DNA of 6,056 nucleotides, taken from Myxococcales bacterium. Lineage in GTDB: Bacteria; Myxococcota; Polyangia; Fen-1088. The stretch's first letter is position 1, and every line of letters begins with the position of its first letter. A program made the position numbers and the translations under genes. This document shows, piece by piece, positions 1 to 5,878 of this stretch. Below the pieces are notes generated by a model. It was not told where the DNA came from. It did no database searches and saw nothing but the letters and a program-made list of their open reading frames with translations. The stretch is from contig PMBY01000153.1 of assembly GCA_003153875.1 (NCBI GenBank), positions 4,700 to 10,755 on the forward strand, in the 5' to 3' direction.

Positions 1-21
1 CTGGTCGTCGAATTCGAGCAT
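1..21 (-). CDS. Start of a leftward gene, product unknown (partial, 7 codons)
   Basis: An ATG on the reverse strand at 21-19 opens a frame reading M-L-E-F-D-D-Q to the window edge. It is supported by a purine-rich GGGAG (reverse strand, 33-29) seven bases before the ATG, which is ideal spacing. The gene runs out of the window, so its length and function cannot be told. It is divergent from the glycoside hydrolase at 260, and the two share the 238-base spacer. Seven acidic-leaning residues give no family; there is no signal peptide in what is visible, so a cytoplasmic protein is the simplest guess. The alternative is that this is chance, since only the RBS and start codon support it. Confidence 0.5.
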
Positions 22-28
22 GTGATAT

Positions 29-33
29 CTCCC
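29..33 (-). promoter_or_regulatory. Ribosome binding site GGGAG for the leftward partial gene
   Basis: Reverse-strand GGGAG lies seven bases upstream of the ATG at 21. It is one of only two strong Shine-Dalgarno-like sequences in the window (the other is at 3299-3304) and is the main reason to call the short frame at 1-21 a real gene start. Confidence 0.5.
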
Positions 34-96
34 TGGACTACTTGGATCGCACGGCCTGCGCCATGCTCCAAATTTTTCACTCGACGAAGTGATGGG

Positions 97-133
97 CAGG
101 CGCTGGCGTGCGTCGAACAGCCGCCAACACCTG
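97..133 (-). other. Imperfect 12-bp inverted repeat in the divergent spacer
   Basis: Arms at 97-108 (CAGGCGCTGGCG) and 122-133 (CGCCAACACCTG) flank a 13-base loop. Read as forward-strand RNA there are two C-A mismatches. Read as reverse-strand RNA both become G-U wobbles, so all 12 positions pair. It would therefore fold best in the leader of the leftward gene that starts at 21, about 75 bases upstream of its ATG. There is no run of T after it in the leftward direction, so it is not a standard terminator. It could be a leader structure, an operator, or chance in GC-rich DNA. Confidence 0.3.
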
Positions 134-259
134 AACACCCGCACAGGGCTGATCCTGTCGTCTCGCCGGCACCTCGGAGGTCGATGGCACCGGAATAACA
201 TTCGTGCAGTACTCACAAAACGCGAAGATCGGGCTGCGAGAAACGGTATACATGGCCGC

Positions 260-1723
260 ATGTACTCATCGTTCCGCGCCCTGACCTTCCAGTCCGTTTT
301 GTTTTCCGCCTGCCTGCTGGCGAGCCTCTGGGGCTGCTCCAAGGCAAGCGGGCCTTCAGTTTCTGGAACCGTCGCGATCTCGGCCGCGCCGCAGACCGTT
401 CGGACCAACAATGGGCTCGGCACCAGCTACTGGCTGTGGCCCCCGACCTGGGGGAACCTGGTTGCGGGAACGGAGGACCAGATCCACAAGCTCGCGCCCT
501 TCGTCATGCGCGTCGGAGGTTCGAACAACGACACGAACTTGCCTGACAAGTTCGACGACGCCCAGATGGACGCGGCCATGACCTACCTGCGGGCCATCGG
601 TGCCGACATGATTCTGCAGGTGCCATTGCTTGCCGCCCGCCGTACCAATCCCGACGCCGGTTCCGACGTCAATGCCGATGCAGATTCCGATGTCGACGCC
701 GGTTTCGATGCCGATGCCGACGCCGGTTCCAGCGCCGTGGCCGGCGCGCCAAATGGCCCTGCCATGGCAGCCGCCATGGTGTCGTACGCCAACGTGCAGA
801 ACACATACGGAGTCAAGTACTTCTCCATCGGCAACGAGCCTGACCTCTATGCAACCGGGACCGGGTCATCGGGCATTCCCGGCTACACGCCCGCGGACTA
901 TTGTGCGGATGTCACCAACTACGTCGCAGCGATGAAGGCAGTCGATCCGACGATCAAGATTGTTGGACCGGATCTGTCATGGAAATACCAGGGCGGCGCC
1001 AACGACTGGCTCACCCCGATCTTGCAGACTTGCGGCTCGCTCTTCGACATCGTGGCGATCCACCGCTACCCCATCGCCCCAGCCCTGACCACCGTTGCCG
1101 CCGCTGCCGCCGATGCGTCCAACTTGCGAGGCATGATCGCGCACCTTCAATCCATCCTGCAGGCGACTGGGAACGCTGGCAAGCCGCTGGCCATCACCGA
1201 GTGCAACATCACCTGGGACGGCAATCCTACCAATCCCGTGCTGCCCGCGTCTCCTGGCACGGTTCCCGCGGGGCTGTGGGCGGCAGATGCGTTCGGTGTT
1301 GGCCTTGAATCGGGGCTGTGGGCGACTGTGTTCTGGAGCACGCGCGAGAGCTGGACGCTGGGCTTGTTGGCGAACAGGCCAGGCACCCCCAAGCCGCAGC
1401 CGGCGTATTGGGCGCTCGATCTCTTTGTAGAGCACTTCGGTCTCACCCTGATCTCGGTATCATCGACGCCCACCAAAGTTAGCGCCTACGCCAGTCGCAA
1501 TCAGGACGACGACAGAACCCAGATCATCGCGGTCAACTGGAATGACGTGCCTGCAGTTCTCACCTTCAAGGTCGACGGTCTCGCGACCGCTCCCAAGCCT
1601 GCAACCTTCACTCTCCCCGCCCTTTCAGTCGGGGCGATCGAAATCCCGGACACAGGCGCTGCGTCCGCTTTGGTCTACGGGGAGACGCAACACAAGGCGA
1701 ACCTGCCTCCGCAGCCACTGTAG
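260..1723 (+). CDS. Lipoprotein glycoside hydrolase, clan GH-A (GH44/GH39/GH79-like)
   Basis: A predicted secreted, lipid-anchored polysaccharide or oligosaccharide hydrolase of 487 residues. I chose ATG 260 because it starts a signal peptide with a lipobox (LASLWGC, Cys26); the frame stays open upstream to an ATG at 89, but that extension is Arg-rich and would bury the signal. No clear Shine-Dalgarno sequence precedes it. The TIM barrel spans about residues 50-390. Visible landmarks are RVGG (84-87), strand ILQVPLL before an Asp/Ala-rich insertion (132-162), GNEPD with the likely acid/base Glu193, IHRYP with His268, ITECN with the likely nucleophile Glu314, and TVFWS near 359. A C-terminal beta-sandwich (about 395-463) ends in a TLPALSVGAIEI motif, as in retaining GH-A enzymes. 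The exact family is unclear by eye; the substrate is not known. It ends one base from the convergent GH5 gene. Confidence 0.82.
   Translation: MYSSFRALTFQSVLFSACLLASLWGCSKASGPSVSGTVAISAAPQTVRTNNGLGTSYWLWPPTWGNLVAGTEDQIHKLAPFVMRVGGSNNDTNLPDKFDDAQMDAAMTYLRAIGADMILQVPLLAARRTNPDAGSDVNADADSDVDAGFDADADAGSSAVAGAPNGPAMAAAMVSYANVQNTYGVKYFSIGNEPDLYATGTGSSGIPGYTPADYCADVTNYVAAMKAVDPTIKIVGPDLSWKYQGGANDWLTPILQTCGSLFDIVAIHRYPIAPALTTVAAAAADASNLRGMIAHLQSILQATGNAGKPLAITECNITWDGNPTNPVLPASPGTVPAGLWAADAFGVGLESGLWATVFWSTRESWTLGLLANRPGTPKPQPAYWALDLFVEHFGLTLISVSSTPTKVSAYASRNQDDDRTQIIAVNWNDVPAVLTFKVDGLATAPKPATFTLPALSVGAIEIPDTGAASALVYGETQHKANLPPQPL
653..730 (+). repeat. Degenerate hexanucleotide minisatellite coding an Asp/Ala-rich insertion
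   Basis: GACGCCGGTTYC occurs at 653-664, 695-706 and 719-730, with GATGCC-type hexamers between; offsets are 42 and 24 bases, both multiples of six. The tract adds about 30 residues with nine aspartates (for example NADADSDVDAG) to the hydrolase, just after strand ILQVPLL and before the catalytic GNEPD strand. Reading frame is preserved throughout. Stretches of D-x-D-x-D resemble calcium-binding loops but lack the usual glycine, so binding is only a possibility. The tract looks like a repeat expansion inside a loop of the barrel. Confidence 0.75.
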
Positions 1724-1724
1724 T

Positions 1725-3293
1725 CTACTGGCGCATCCAGTTCACGATGAACTGGCCGTGGCCTGGTGAAGCGCCGTTGGTCTGGCTCAGGGTGCTATCA
1801 GGGAATGGGCCATCCACCGGCGGGGCGGTGGTGAAGTAGTTGCTGGAATCCTTGCCCGCGGCCAGTTTCCACGCGGTTCCGCTAATGTCATTGGTCTGCA
1901 TCCAGGTGAACCACAGATTCGCTTCGGCCTCACAAACCCTGTTGTCGGGGGCGACCCCGCCGCTGGCTGGTGTGGCTCCAAACTCAGTGATGAAGAGTGC
2001 AACCCCTTTGGACATCGCCGTATCGCCCTTGGCGCGCAGGCTCGCACTGTGTGAACAGGAATAGAAGTGCAGGGTGTAGAGCAGGTTCGTTCCAGTGACG
2101 GGATCGGCGGCCGCCTTGTCGACATCCTGGGACCAGTTGGGCGTGCCCATGATGATGAGATTGTCCGGATCAACAGCTCGAATCGCAGCCACCACCGCCG
2201 TGTGATACGGCTTGATCTGGGCCCAAGTGACGTTGACCGGTTCGTTGTAGTCTTCGTAGATCACGTTGGGGCAGGCGCCGTACTTCTGAGCCATCCCGGT
2301 GAAGAACTCGATGGACACGGCCTGTTCGTTCTGGGCCGATCCCGAGTGCCAATCCAGTATGACGTACACGCCCAGGGCAATGGCGTTCTGGGTGATGGTG
2401 TCCATTCTGGCCTGTAGGGCCGTTTTGTTGGCGGCGCTGGTCGTGTATCCGCCCGAGGCGCTGGTCCCCAACGGGGCTCGCAAGGCCATCATCTTCCAGT
2501 TGTCTCGCATGTACTGCATGGCGGCCTTGCTTTCGGCGTACTTGGGATTCTCCCAATTGAGCCAAAAGCCACTCACACCTTTGAGTTGCACGGGATTGCC
2601 AGACTGATCCTGTAGTTTGTTTCCTACGACCTTGAGTTGACCGTGCAAAGCCACGGGAGAACCAGCAGGCGCAGGTGAGCTGCAACCGGGAACGGTGACA
2701 TTTCCGCCGGTTGGCGTGCTTGCCGTGGTGCCGCCCGTCGCCGCGGTACCGCCCGTCGCTGCGGCGCCGCCGCTTCCGCTGCTCCCGCCTGCCTTGGTAC
2801 CGCCCACCACGGTAGCGCCGCCGCTTCCGCTGCTCCCGCCTGCCTTGGTACCGCCCACTACGGTGGCGCCGCCGCTTCCGCTGCTCCCGCCCGACTTTGT
2901 CGTTCCCCCGGTTACCTTGGTACCACCACCGCCGGTGGTGCCGCTGCTTCCGGCTCCCCCGTTCGTCGTTCCGGTATCCTGTCCTGTTGTCCCGCCCAGG
3001 TCGCCCGCGCCGCCAGTGTCGATCGCGCCCCCTGCTTCACTCGCACCGCCCGCTCCCGCGCCGCCGCTGGTGCCCATCACGCCTCCGGATTCAGTCGCGC
3101 CGCCAGTGCCGGACACAGTCGTGCCCCCAGCGCTCGTCGTGCCCCCGGCGGCCGTGGTAGCCGGGATTTCAGTCGTGCCCGCGGAGCCGCCTGCCTGGCC
3201 GCTTGCGCCCGCAGTACTCGCACCGTCCGAGGACGTCGAGCATGCGTGCAAGGCAAGGCCCAAGATTGACAGGAACATCCAACGCGTCTTCAT
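1725..3293 (-). CDS. Lipid-anchored GH5 endoglucanase (subfamily 2-like) with long Gly-rich linker
   Basis: A predicted endo-beta-1,4-glucanase of 522 residues, displayed on the cell envelope. Two ATGs adjoin (3296 and 3293); the second is five bases from AAGGAG and is preferred. Residues 1-18 are a lipoprotein signal ending GLALHAC (Cys18). Residues 19 to about 203 are a Gly/Thr/Ser/Ala linker with a 17-residue tandem repeat. The GH5 domain fills about 213-522: NPVQLKGVSG, LRAPLG (Arg272), VILDWHSG (His316), YEDYNEP with acid/base Glu351, NWSQDV, LHFYSCSHS (His409, Tyr411), FITEFG with nucleophile Glu437, and GTAWKLAAG (Trp475). The order and spacing match Bacillus-type Cel5 enzymes, and all key catalytic residues are present, so it should be active. 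There is no carbohydrate-binding module; the lipid anchor and linker take its place. It is divergent from the sigma operon and convergent with the hydrolase at 260. Confidence 0.93.
   Translation of the reverse strand: MKTRWMFLSILGLALHACSTSSDGASTAGASGQAGGSAGTTEIPATTAAGGTTSAGGTTVSGTGGATESGGVMGTSGGAGAGGASEAGGAIDTGGAGDLGGTTGQDTGTTNGGAGSSGTTGGGGTKVTGGTTKSGGSSGSGGATVVGGTKAGGSSGSGGATVVGGTKAGGSSGSGGAAATGGTAATGGTTASTPTGGNVTVPGCSSPAPAGSPVALHGQLKVVGNKLQDQSGNPVQLKGVSGFWLNWENPKYAESKAAMQYMRDNWKMMALRAPLGTSASGGYTTSAANKTALQARMDTITQNAIALGVYVILDWHSGSAQNEQAVSIEFFTGMAQKYGACPNVIYEDYNEPVNVTWAQIKPYHTAVVAAIRAVDPDNLIIMGTPNWSQDVDKAAADPVTGTNLLYTLHFYSCSHSASLRAKGDTAMSKGVALFITEFGATPASGGVAPDNRVCEAEANLWFTWMQTNDISGTAWKLAAGKDSSNYFTTAPPVDGPFPDSTLSQTNGASPGHGQFIVNWMRQ
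1737..1755. terminator. Perfect 8-bp hairpin at the convergent gene junction
   Basis: CCAGTTCA (1737-1744) and TGAACTGG (1748-1755) pair perfectly around the loop CGA. The hairpin begins 14 bases after the stop of the rightward hydrolase and lies inside the last codons of the leftward GH5 gene (coding Q-F-I-V-N-W). With only one base between the two stop codons, any terminator must overlap coding DNA, and this is the best candidate for the rightward transcript. It has no following T-run, so it may be an mRNA-stabilising 3' hairpin, or fortuitous. Confidence 0.4.
2766..2891 (-). repeat. 51-bp tandem repeat in the GH5 linker (2.5 copies)
   Basis: Full copies lie at 2766-2816 and 2817-2867, and the first 24 bases of a third at 2868-2891. 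The two full copies differ at two positions. On the coding strand both changes are synonymous (Ala GCT/GCC and Val GTG/GTA). Each unit codes 17 residues of the type GGSSGSGG-ATVVGGTKA, at about residues 135-176 of the enzyme. The near identity points to recent duplication, and the number of copies may vary between strains. Confidence 0.9.
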
Positions 3294-3298
3294 CATTT

Positions 3299-3304
3299 CT
3301 CCTT
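3299..3304 (-). promoter_or_regulatory. Strong ribosome binding site AAGGAG of the GH5 gene
   Basis: Reverse-strand AAGGAG (3304-3299) is followed by AAATG then ATG. It is two bases from the first ATG (3296) and five from the second (3293). The spacing favours 3293 as the start. This is the strongest Shine-Dalgarno sequence in the window and suggests that the GH5 enzyme can be made in quantity. Confidence 0.8.
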
Positions 3305-3348
3305 GTGACTGTCTGATAGAGCTTGAAGGACCATGTAGGTAGGTCGCC

Positions 3349-3371
3349 AGAAGCTTCTATGTGTCGCGACA
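3349..3371. promoter_or_regulatory. Two adjacent 10-bp perfect palindromes, possible operator
   Basis: AGAAGCTTCT (3349-3358) and TGTCGCGACA (3362-3371) are each perfectly self-complementary, with three bases between them. They lie about 55-80 bases upstream of the GH5 start, in the spacer shared with the sigma operon, where a promoter or dimeric regulator site would be expected. No known regulator site is recognised, and the two palindromes differ from each other in sequence. Confidence 0.3.
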
Positions 3372-3452
3372 GGGCATTCCCTCGGCGAGACCACAGATCC
3401 CCGTACCTGTCGAGTGGAGCCGTGGGCCGCACTCCTGCCAACGCCATGAATC

Positions 3453-3478
3453 GGAACGGCCGGCGACAGTGCTATTCT
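3453..3478 (+). promoter_or_regulatory. Possible ECF-type promoter of the sigma operon
   Basis: GGAAC at 3453-3457 matches the -35 element commonly used by ECF sigma factors. Fifteen bases later is TATTCT (3473-3478), which could serve as a -10 element, leaving about 40 bases before the ATG at 3519. If real, the sigma factor encoded downstream could drive its own operon. Both motifs are short and the call is tentative. Confidence 0.25.
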
Positions 3479-3518
3479 GCGTGCCTTGTCCCCTGCCGCC
3501 CATTCCCCAGCGATTTCC

Positions 3519-4421
3519 ATGCGCCGCTGTCTCGGCTGGCTCACCCTTGCCTGCGTGTTCGATCCGCTGCTAGCTCAAGCGGCGACAGTCGATGCTGCCG
3601 GCGACTGTCCGGCTGGCGCCGACATTGATGCGGCGCTGGCTCAGTTGCTGAGCACCAAGGCGGGCCGCACGTCTTCCGCGGCCGTCACCGTGCGCGACCT
3701 GGGCGCGACCTGGGCGGTCCACGTGGCCGGCCGCTCCGCCACCTACTCCGATCCTGATCGCAACTGCGCGGAGCGAACCAAGGTTGCGGCCGTCTTCGTG
3801 GCGCTGGTACTCGAGCCTCCAGACATCGGAGAACCGTCTCCCGCTCCAGCTATGCCTGAATCCGCCGGTTCGGCGCAACCTCGCGTGCCCCGTGCCCACC
3901 GGCTCGACCTTGCGCCCGCGTTCCTGGTCGCACCAGGAGCAGGCAAGCGCAGCTCGGCCATGACTTGGGCGGGAGCCTTGCGCTGGCTGGCGTCGGGGGA
4001 ACATTTCGGTCTGACGGCCGGCCTGGAGGGCAGTTACCCGGCCGTCGCGAAAGTACAGCCATACGAGCTGTCGTTGGCGCGGATATCCATCGACACCTCG
4101 GCCAGCCTCTGCTGGCGCTGGAGTACAGCCGAGCTGGGAATCGAGCTCGGCCCCTATGGGGCTTTGCTGCTTGCCCACGGGCGCGGTCTGTATGCGAGTG
4201 CGAGCTCCACGCACATGGACGCAGGCGGGCGCCTCGGGTTTCGCGCCCAAACCATCAGTCGATGGGTGTCGCCTTTTCTGGCCCTTCAGGCGGAACTCAG
4301 CGCGCGCCGTTTCTCCCTGATGGTCGATCCGATCGGAAACGTGGGCACTGCGCCACGGATCTGGTTGGGCGTGCTAGCAGGCGCGAGTATCTCGCTCGGT
4401 TCCGGCTCCCCACGCGACTAG
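3519..4421 (+). CDS. Exported two-domain protein with beta-barrel-like C-terminus, function unknown
   Basis: First gene of the sigma operon, 300 residues. ATG 3519 is chosen because a signal peptide follows at once (MRRCLGWLTLAC... to LLAQAA, cut near residue 21-22); a TTG at 3486 would add 11 residues before it. No clear Shine-Dalgarno is seen. The N-terminal domain (about 23-102) has Cys30 and Cys83, which could form a disulfide, and ends in a helix CAERTKVAAVFVALVLEPP. A Pro/Ala hinge (103-125) leads to a C-terminal part (128-295) with alternating hydrophobic strands ending LVLAGASISLG-like, as in small outer-membrane beta-barrels. I do not recognise a named family. Its place just ahead of the sigma gene (33-base gap) suggests an envelope sensor or a partner of the sigma/anti-sigma pair, but this is inferred from context only. 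Confidence 0.75.
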   Translation: MRRCLGWLTLACVFDPLLAQAATVDAAGDCPAGADIDAALAQLLSTKAGRTSSAAVTVRDLGATWAVHVAGRSATYSDPDRNCAERTKVAAVFVALVLEPPDIGEPSPAPAMPESAGSAQPRVPRAHRLDLAPAFLVAPGAGKRSSAMTWAGALRWLASGEHFGLTAGLEGSYPAVAKVQPYELSLARISIDTSASLCWRWSTAELGIELGPYGALLLAHGRGLYASASSTHMDAGGRLGFRAQTISRWVSPFLALQAELSARRFSLMVDPIGNVGTAPRIWLGVLAGASISLGSGSPRD

Positions 4422-4454
4422 AAGCTTTTCGGGTTCTGGTGACATACTTAGGCT

Positions 4455-5069
4455 GTGCAGAGGTGGACCACTTCCCAGCGTGAGCAAAGCAGCGCGCCCT
4501 GCGCAGCCGACGCCCGTCATCTTCCCGAGATTTCAGCCCAACTGGTCTTCGAGGATGTCTACCACGCCTACTTTCGGCAGACGGTGGCCTGGATGCGAGG
4601 CCTGGGCGTGCCCGAGGCCGAGATTGAGGACGTGGCGCAAGACGTGTTCATGATTGTGCGTCGCAAGCTGTCGCACTTTCACGGCGGAAACCTGGCGGGC
4701 TGGCTGTATCGGATCGCCCATCTGACGGTGCGAAATTTCCGCCGCCGGGCCTGGTTCAAGAACTTGTTCTCGCGCGGCCGAGAGATCGATTCCATGGACA
4801 TGGTCGGGATGGGCGCCACACCAGCCATGGCGCTCGAGACCAAGCAGGATCAGCGCGTGCTGGCCCAGATGCTTGCCCGCATGAGCGACAAGCGGCGCAC
4901 AACCCTGGTTCTCTACGAGATTGAAGGCTATAGCGGCCAGGAGATCGCCATGCTGCACGGCGTGCCCGTGAAAACCGTCTGGACTAGGCTGTACCACGCT
5001 CGCCAGGATCTGGTGGCCATGGTCGCAGCCCAGCGGAAACAGAGAGAAGCCGAAGTGGGAAAGCCATGA
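4455..5069 (+). CDS. ECF-type RNA polymerase sigma factor
   Basis: A 204-residue sigma-70 family protein with regions 2 and 4 only, the ECF layout. It directs RNA polymerase to a set of promoters, probably when released from the membrane protein encoded next. Region 2 spans about 31-97 (EIEDVAQDVF at 56-65, core-binding; GWLYRIAHLTVRNFRRR at 82-98). Region 4 spans about 131-187, with the helix-turn-helix GYSGQEIAMLHGVPVKTVW (158-176) then RLYHARQDL. The GTG at 4455 is the only usual start: an in-frame TAG lies at 4449 and the next ATG (codon 47) would remove part of region 2. There is no clear Shine-Dalgarno, so translation may depend on the gene before it or use a leaderless start. The first 30 residues are a poorly ordered extension with one Cys. 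Its end overlaps the next gene by ATGA. Confidence 0.93.
   Translation: MQRWTTSQREQSSAPCAADARHLPEISAQLVFEDVYHAYFRQTVAWMRGLGVPEAEIEDVAQDVFMIVRRKLSHFHGGNLAGWLYRIAHLTVRNFRRRAWFKNLFSRGREIDSMDMVGMGATPAMALETKQDQRVLAQMLARMSDKRRTTLVLYEIEGYSGQEIAMLHGVPVKTVWTRLYHARQDLVAMVAAQRKQREAEVGKP
5057..5060 (+). promoter_or_regulatory. Ribosome binding site GGGA for the anti-sigma-position gene
   Basis: GGGA ends five bases before ATG 5066, inside the last codons of the sigma gene. Together with the ATGA stop/start overlap it supports coupled translation of sigma factor and membrane partner at a matched ratio. Confidence 0.55.
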
Positions 5070-5878
5070 AACAGCGACTAACCGAAATGCAAGACTTCCG
5101 CGATCCGGACGAAGCTGAGGCTGCGCGGCTGTTGCAATCTCTGTCTCCCGCCGCTCCCAACGAATTGGCGGAAAGGCGGGTCTATGCCAGGATCTGCGCA
5201 GGGCCCTCGCGCGGCCCGCGCTTGCTGCCGGTGGCTGTCTTGGTGACGGCCCTGCTCGTCAGCACCACCATCCTCAGCGCCACCCTGGCTCGTCGTTGGC
5301 TTGCTGGTTCGGACCAGAAATCGTCGGGGCCGACCGCGCTGAGCCTGCCGTCCGCCCAGCCAAGGCACGCGACCGCGCCGCGAGAACAAGAACCCGAGGT
5401 GAGGCCGGCCCCGGCCGACAGCATTCCGACTGCGCGTTCCGCAACGGACCAGGTGGCGTCCGCGTCTGCCACCCCTGTCAGCACCCGTCGCGATCATGTG
5501 CGAGAGCCGCTGACGGGAAAGCGTCAGGTAGTGGCATCCAGTGATGTGCGGGGCTCGCTCGATGAGTCGCCTCCGGTGGAGGTGGCCCCGGCCCCGGCCC
5601 CGCCGCCGCCCGAAGAAGCGGCACTGGTGATGGCGGCCCTGCGATCCCTGCGCCGCGAGCACAACCCGGCGCAAGCCGGCGCCCTGGCACACAGCTACCT
5701 CACGCGCTTCCCCGAAGGCGTGCTCAACGAAGAAGCGCTTGCCATCGGCATCGAAGCAGCCCTGGCTCGCCACGATGCTGATGTCGCCACGACACTGGCC
5801 CACCAATACCTTGGACGCTACCCGGCAGGCCGGTTCGTCAGCCTGGCACGCAAGACAGCGAGCGCGGCCAGGCCTTGA
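5066..5878 (+). CDS. Single-pass membrane protein, putative anti-sigma factor with TPR-like tail
   Basis: A 270-residue protein in the classic anti-sigma position. Residues 1-50 are a short, charged, mostly helical cytoplasmic segment (DPDEAEAARLLQSL); residues 53-75 form one membrane helix (LLPVAVLVTALLVSTTIL) followed by an Arg pair. Residues 80-182 are a disordered Pro/Ala/Ser/Thr-rich stretch ending APAPAPPPPEE. Residues 184-265 look like paired helices of a TPR-like fold: two half-repeats share 'HSYLTRFPEG' and 'HQYLGRYPAG' endings. With N-in topology the repeats sit in the periplasm, where they could bind envelope partners. The zinc anti-sigma motif (HxxxCxxC) is absent, so it would not be a ZAS-type factor; a FecR-like domain is not evident either. 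The role as anti-sigma is inferred from position and topology. It overlaps both neighbours by four bases. Confidence 0.82.
   Translation: MKQRLTEMQDFRDPDEAEAARLLQSLSPAAPNELAERRVYARICAGPSRGPRLLPVAVLVTALLVSTTILSATLARRWLAGSDQKSSGPTALSLPSAQPRHATAPREQEPEVRPAPADSIPTARSATDQVASASATPVSTRRDHVREPLTGKRQVVASSDVRGSLDESPPVEVAPAPAPPPPEEAALVMAALRSLRREHNPAQAGALAHSYLTRFPEGVLNEEALAIGIEAALARHDADVATTLAHQYLGRYPAGRFVSLARKTASAARP

Noticed and set aside
89..259. N-terminal extension of the first hydrolase from ATG 89
   Set aside because: The 57 extra residues are Arg-rich and would place the lipoprotein signal internally. The signal and lipobox start directly at ATG 260.
630..935. Forward open frame with a Met-Pro/Pro-Val repeat, overlapping the hydrolase
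   Set aside because: It is the Asp/Ala minisatellite read in another frame, inside a gene with clear catalytic motifs.
1716..1733. Near-palindrome CCACTGTAGTCTACTGG across the two stop codons
   Set aside because: The arms are interrupted and the central pairing would leave a one-base loop, so no stable hairpin forms. The perfect stem at 1737-1755 is the better candidate.
2695..3342. Forward open frame of 215 codons rich in Pro-Pro-Val, antisense to the GH5 linker
   Set aside because: Glycine-rich GGX codons read on the other strand give proline-rich PPX, so this is a mirror of the linker. It has no ribosome binding site and no recognisable domain.
3570..4250. Reverse open frame of 226 codons
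   Set aside because: Antisense to the exported protein gene, which has a signal peptide and strand pattern; the reverse product is Arg/Gly-rich and featureless.
4422..4454. Terminator or separate promoter between the exported protein and sigma genes
   Set aside because: The 33 bases hold no stem with a T-run and no convincing -35/-10 pair, so the genes are taken as one operon.
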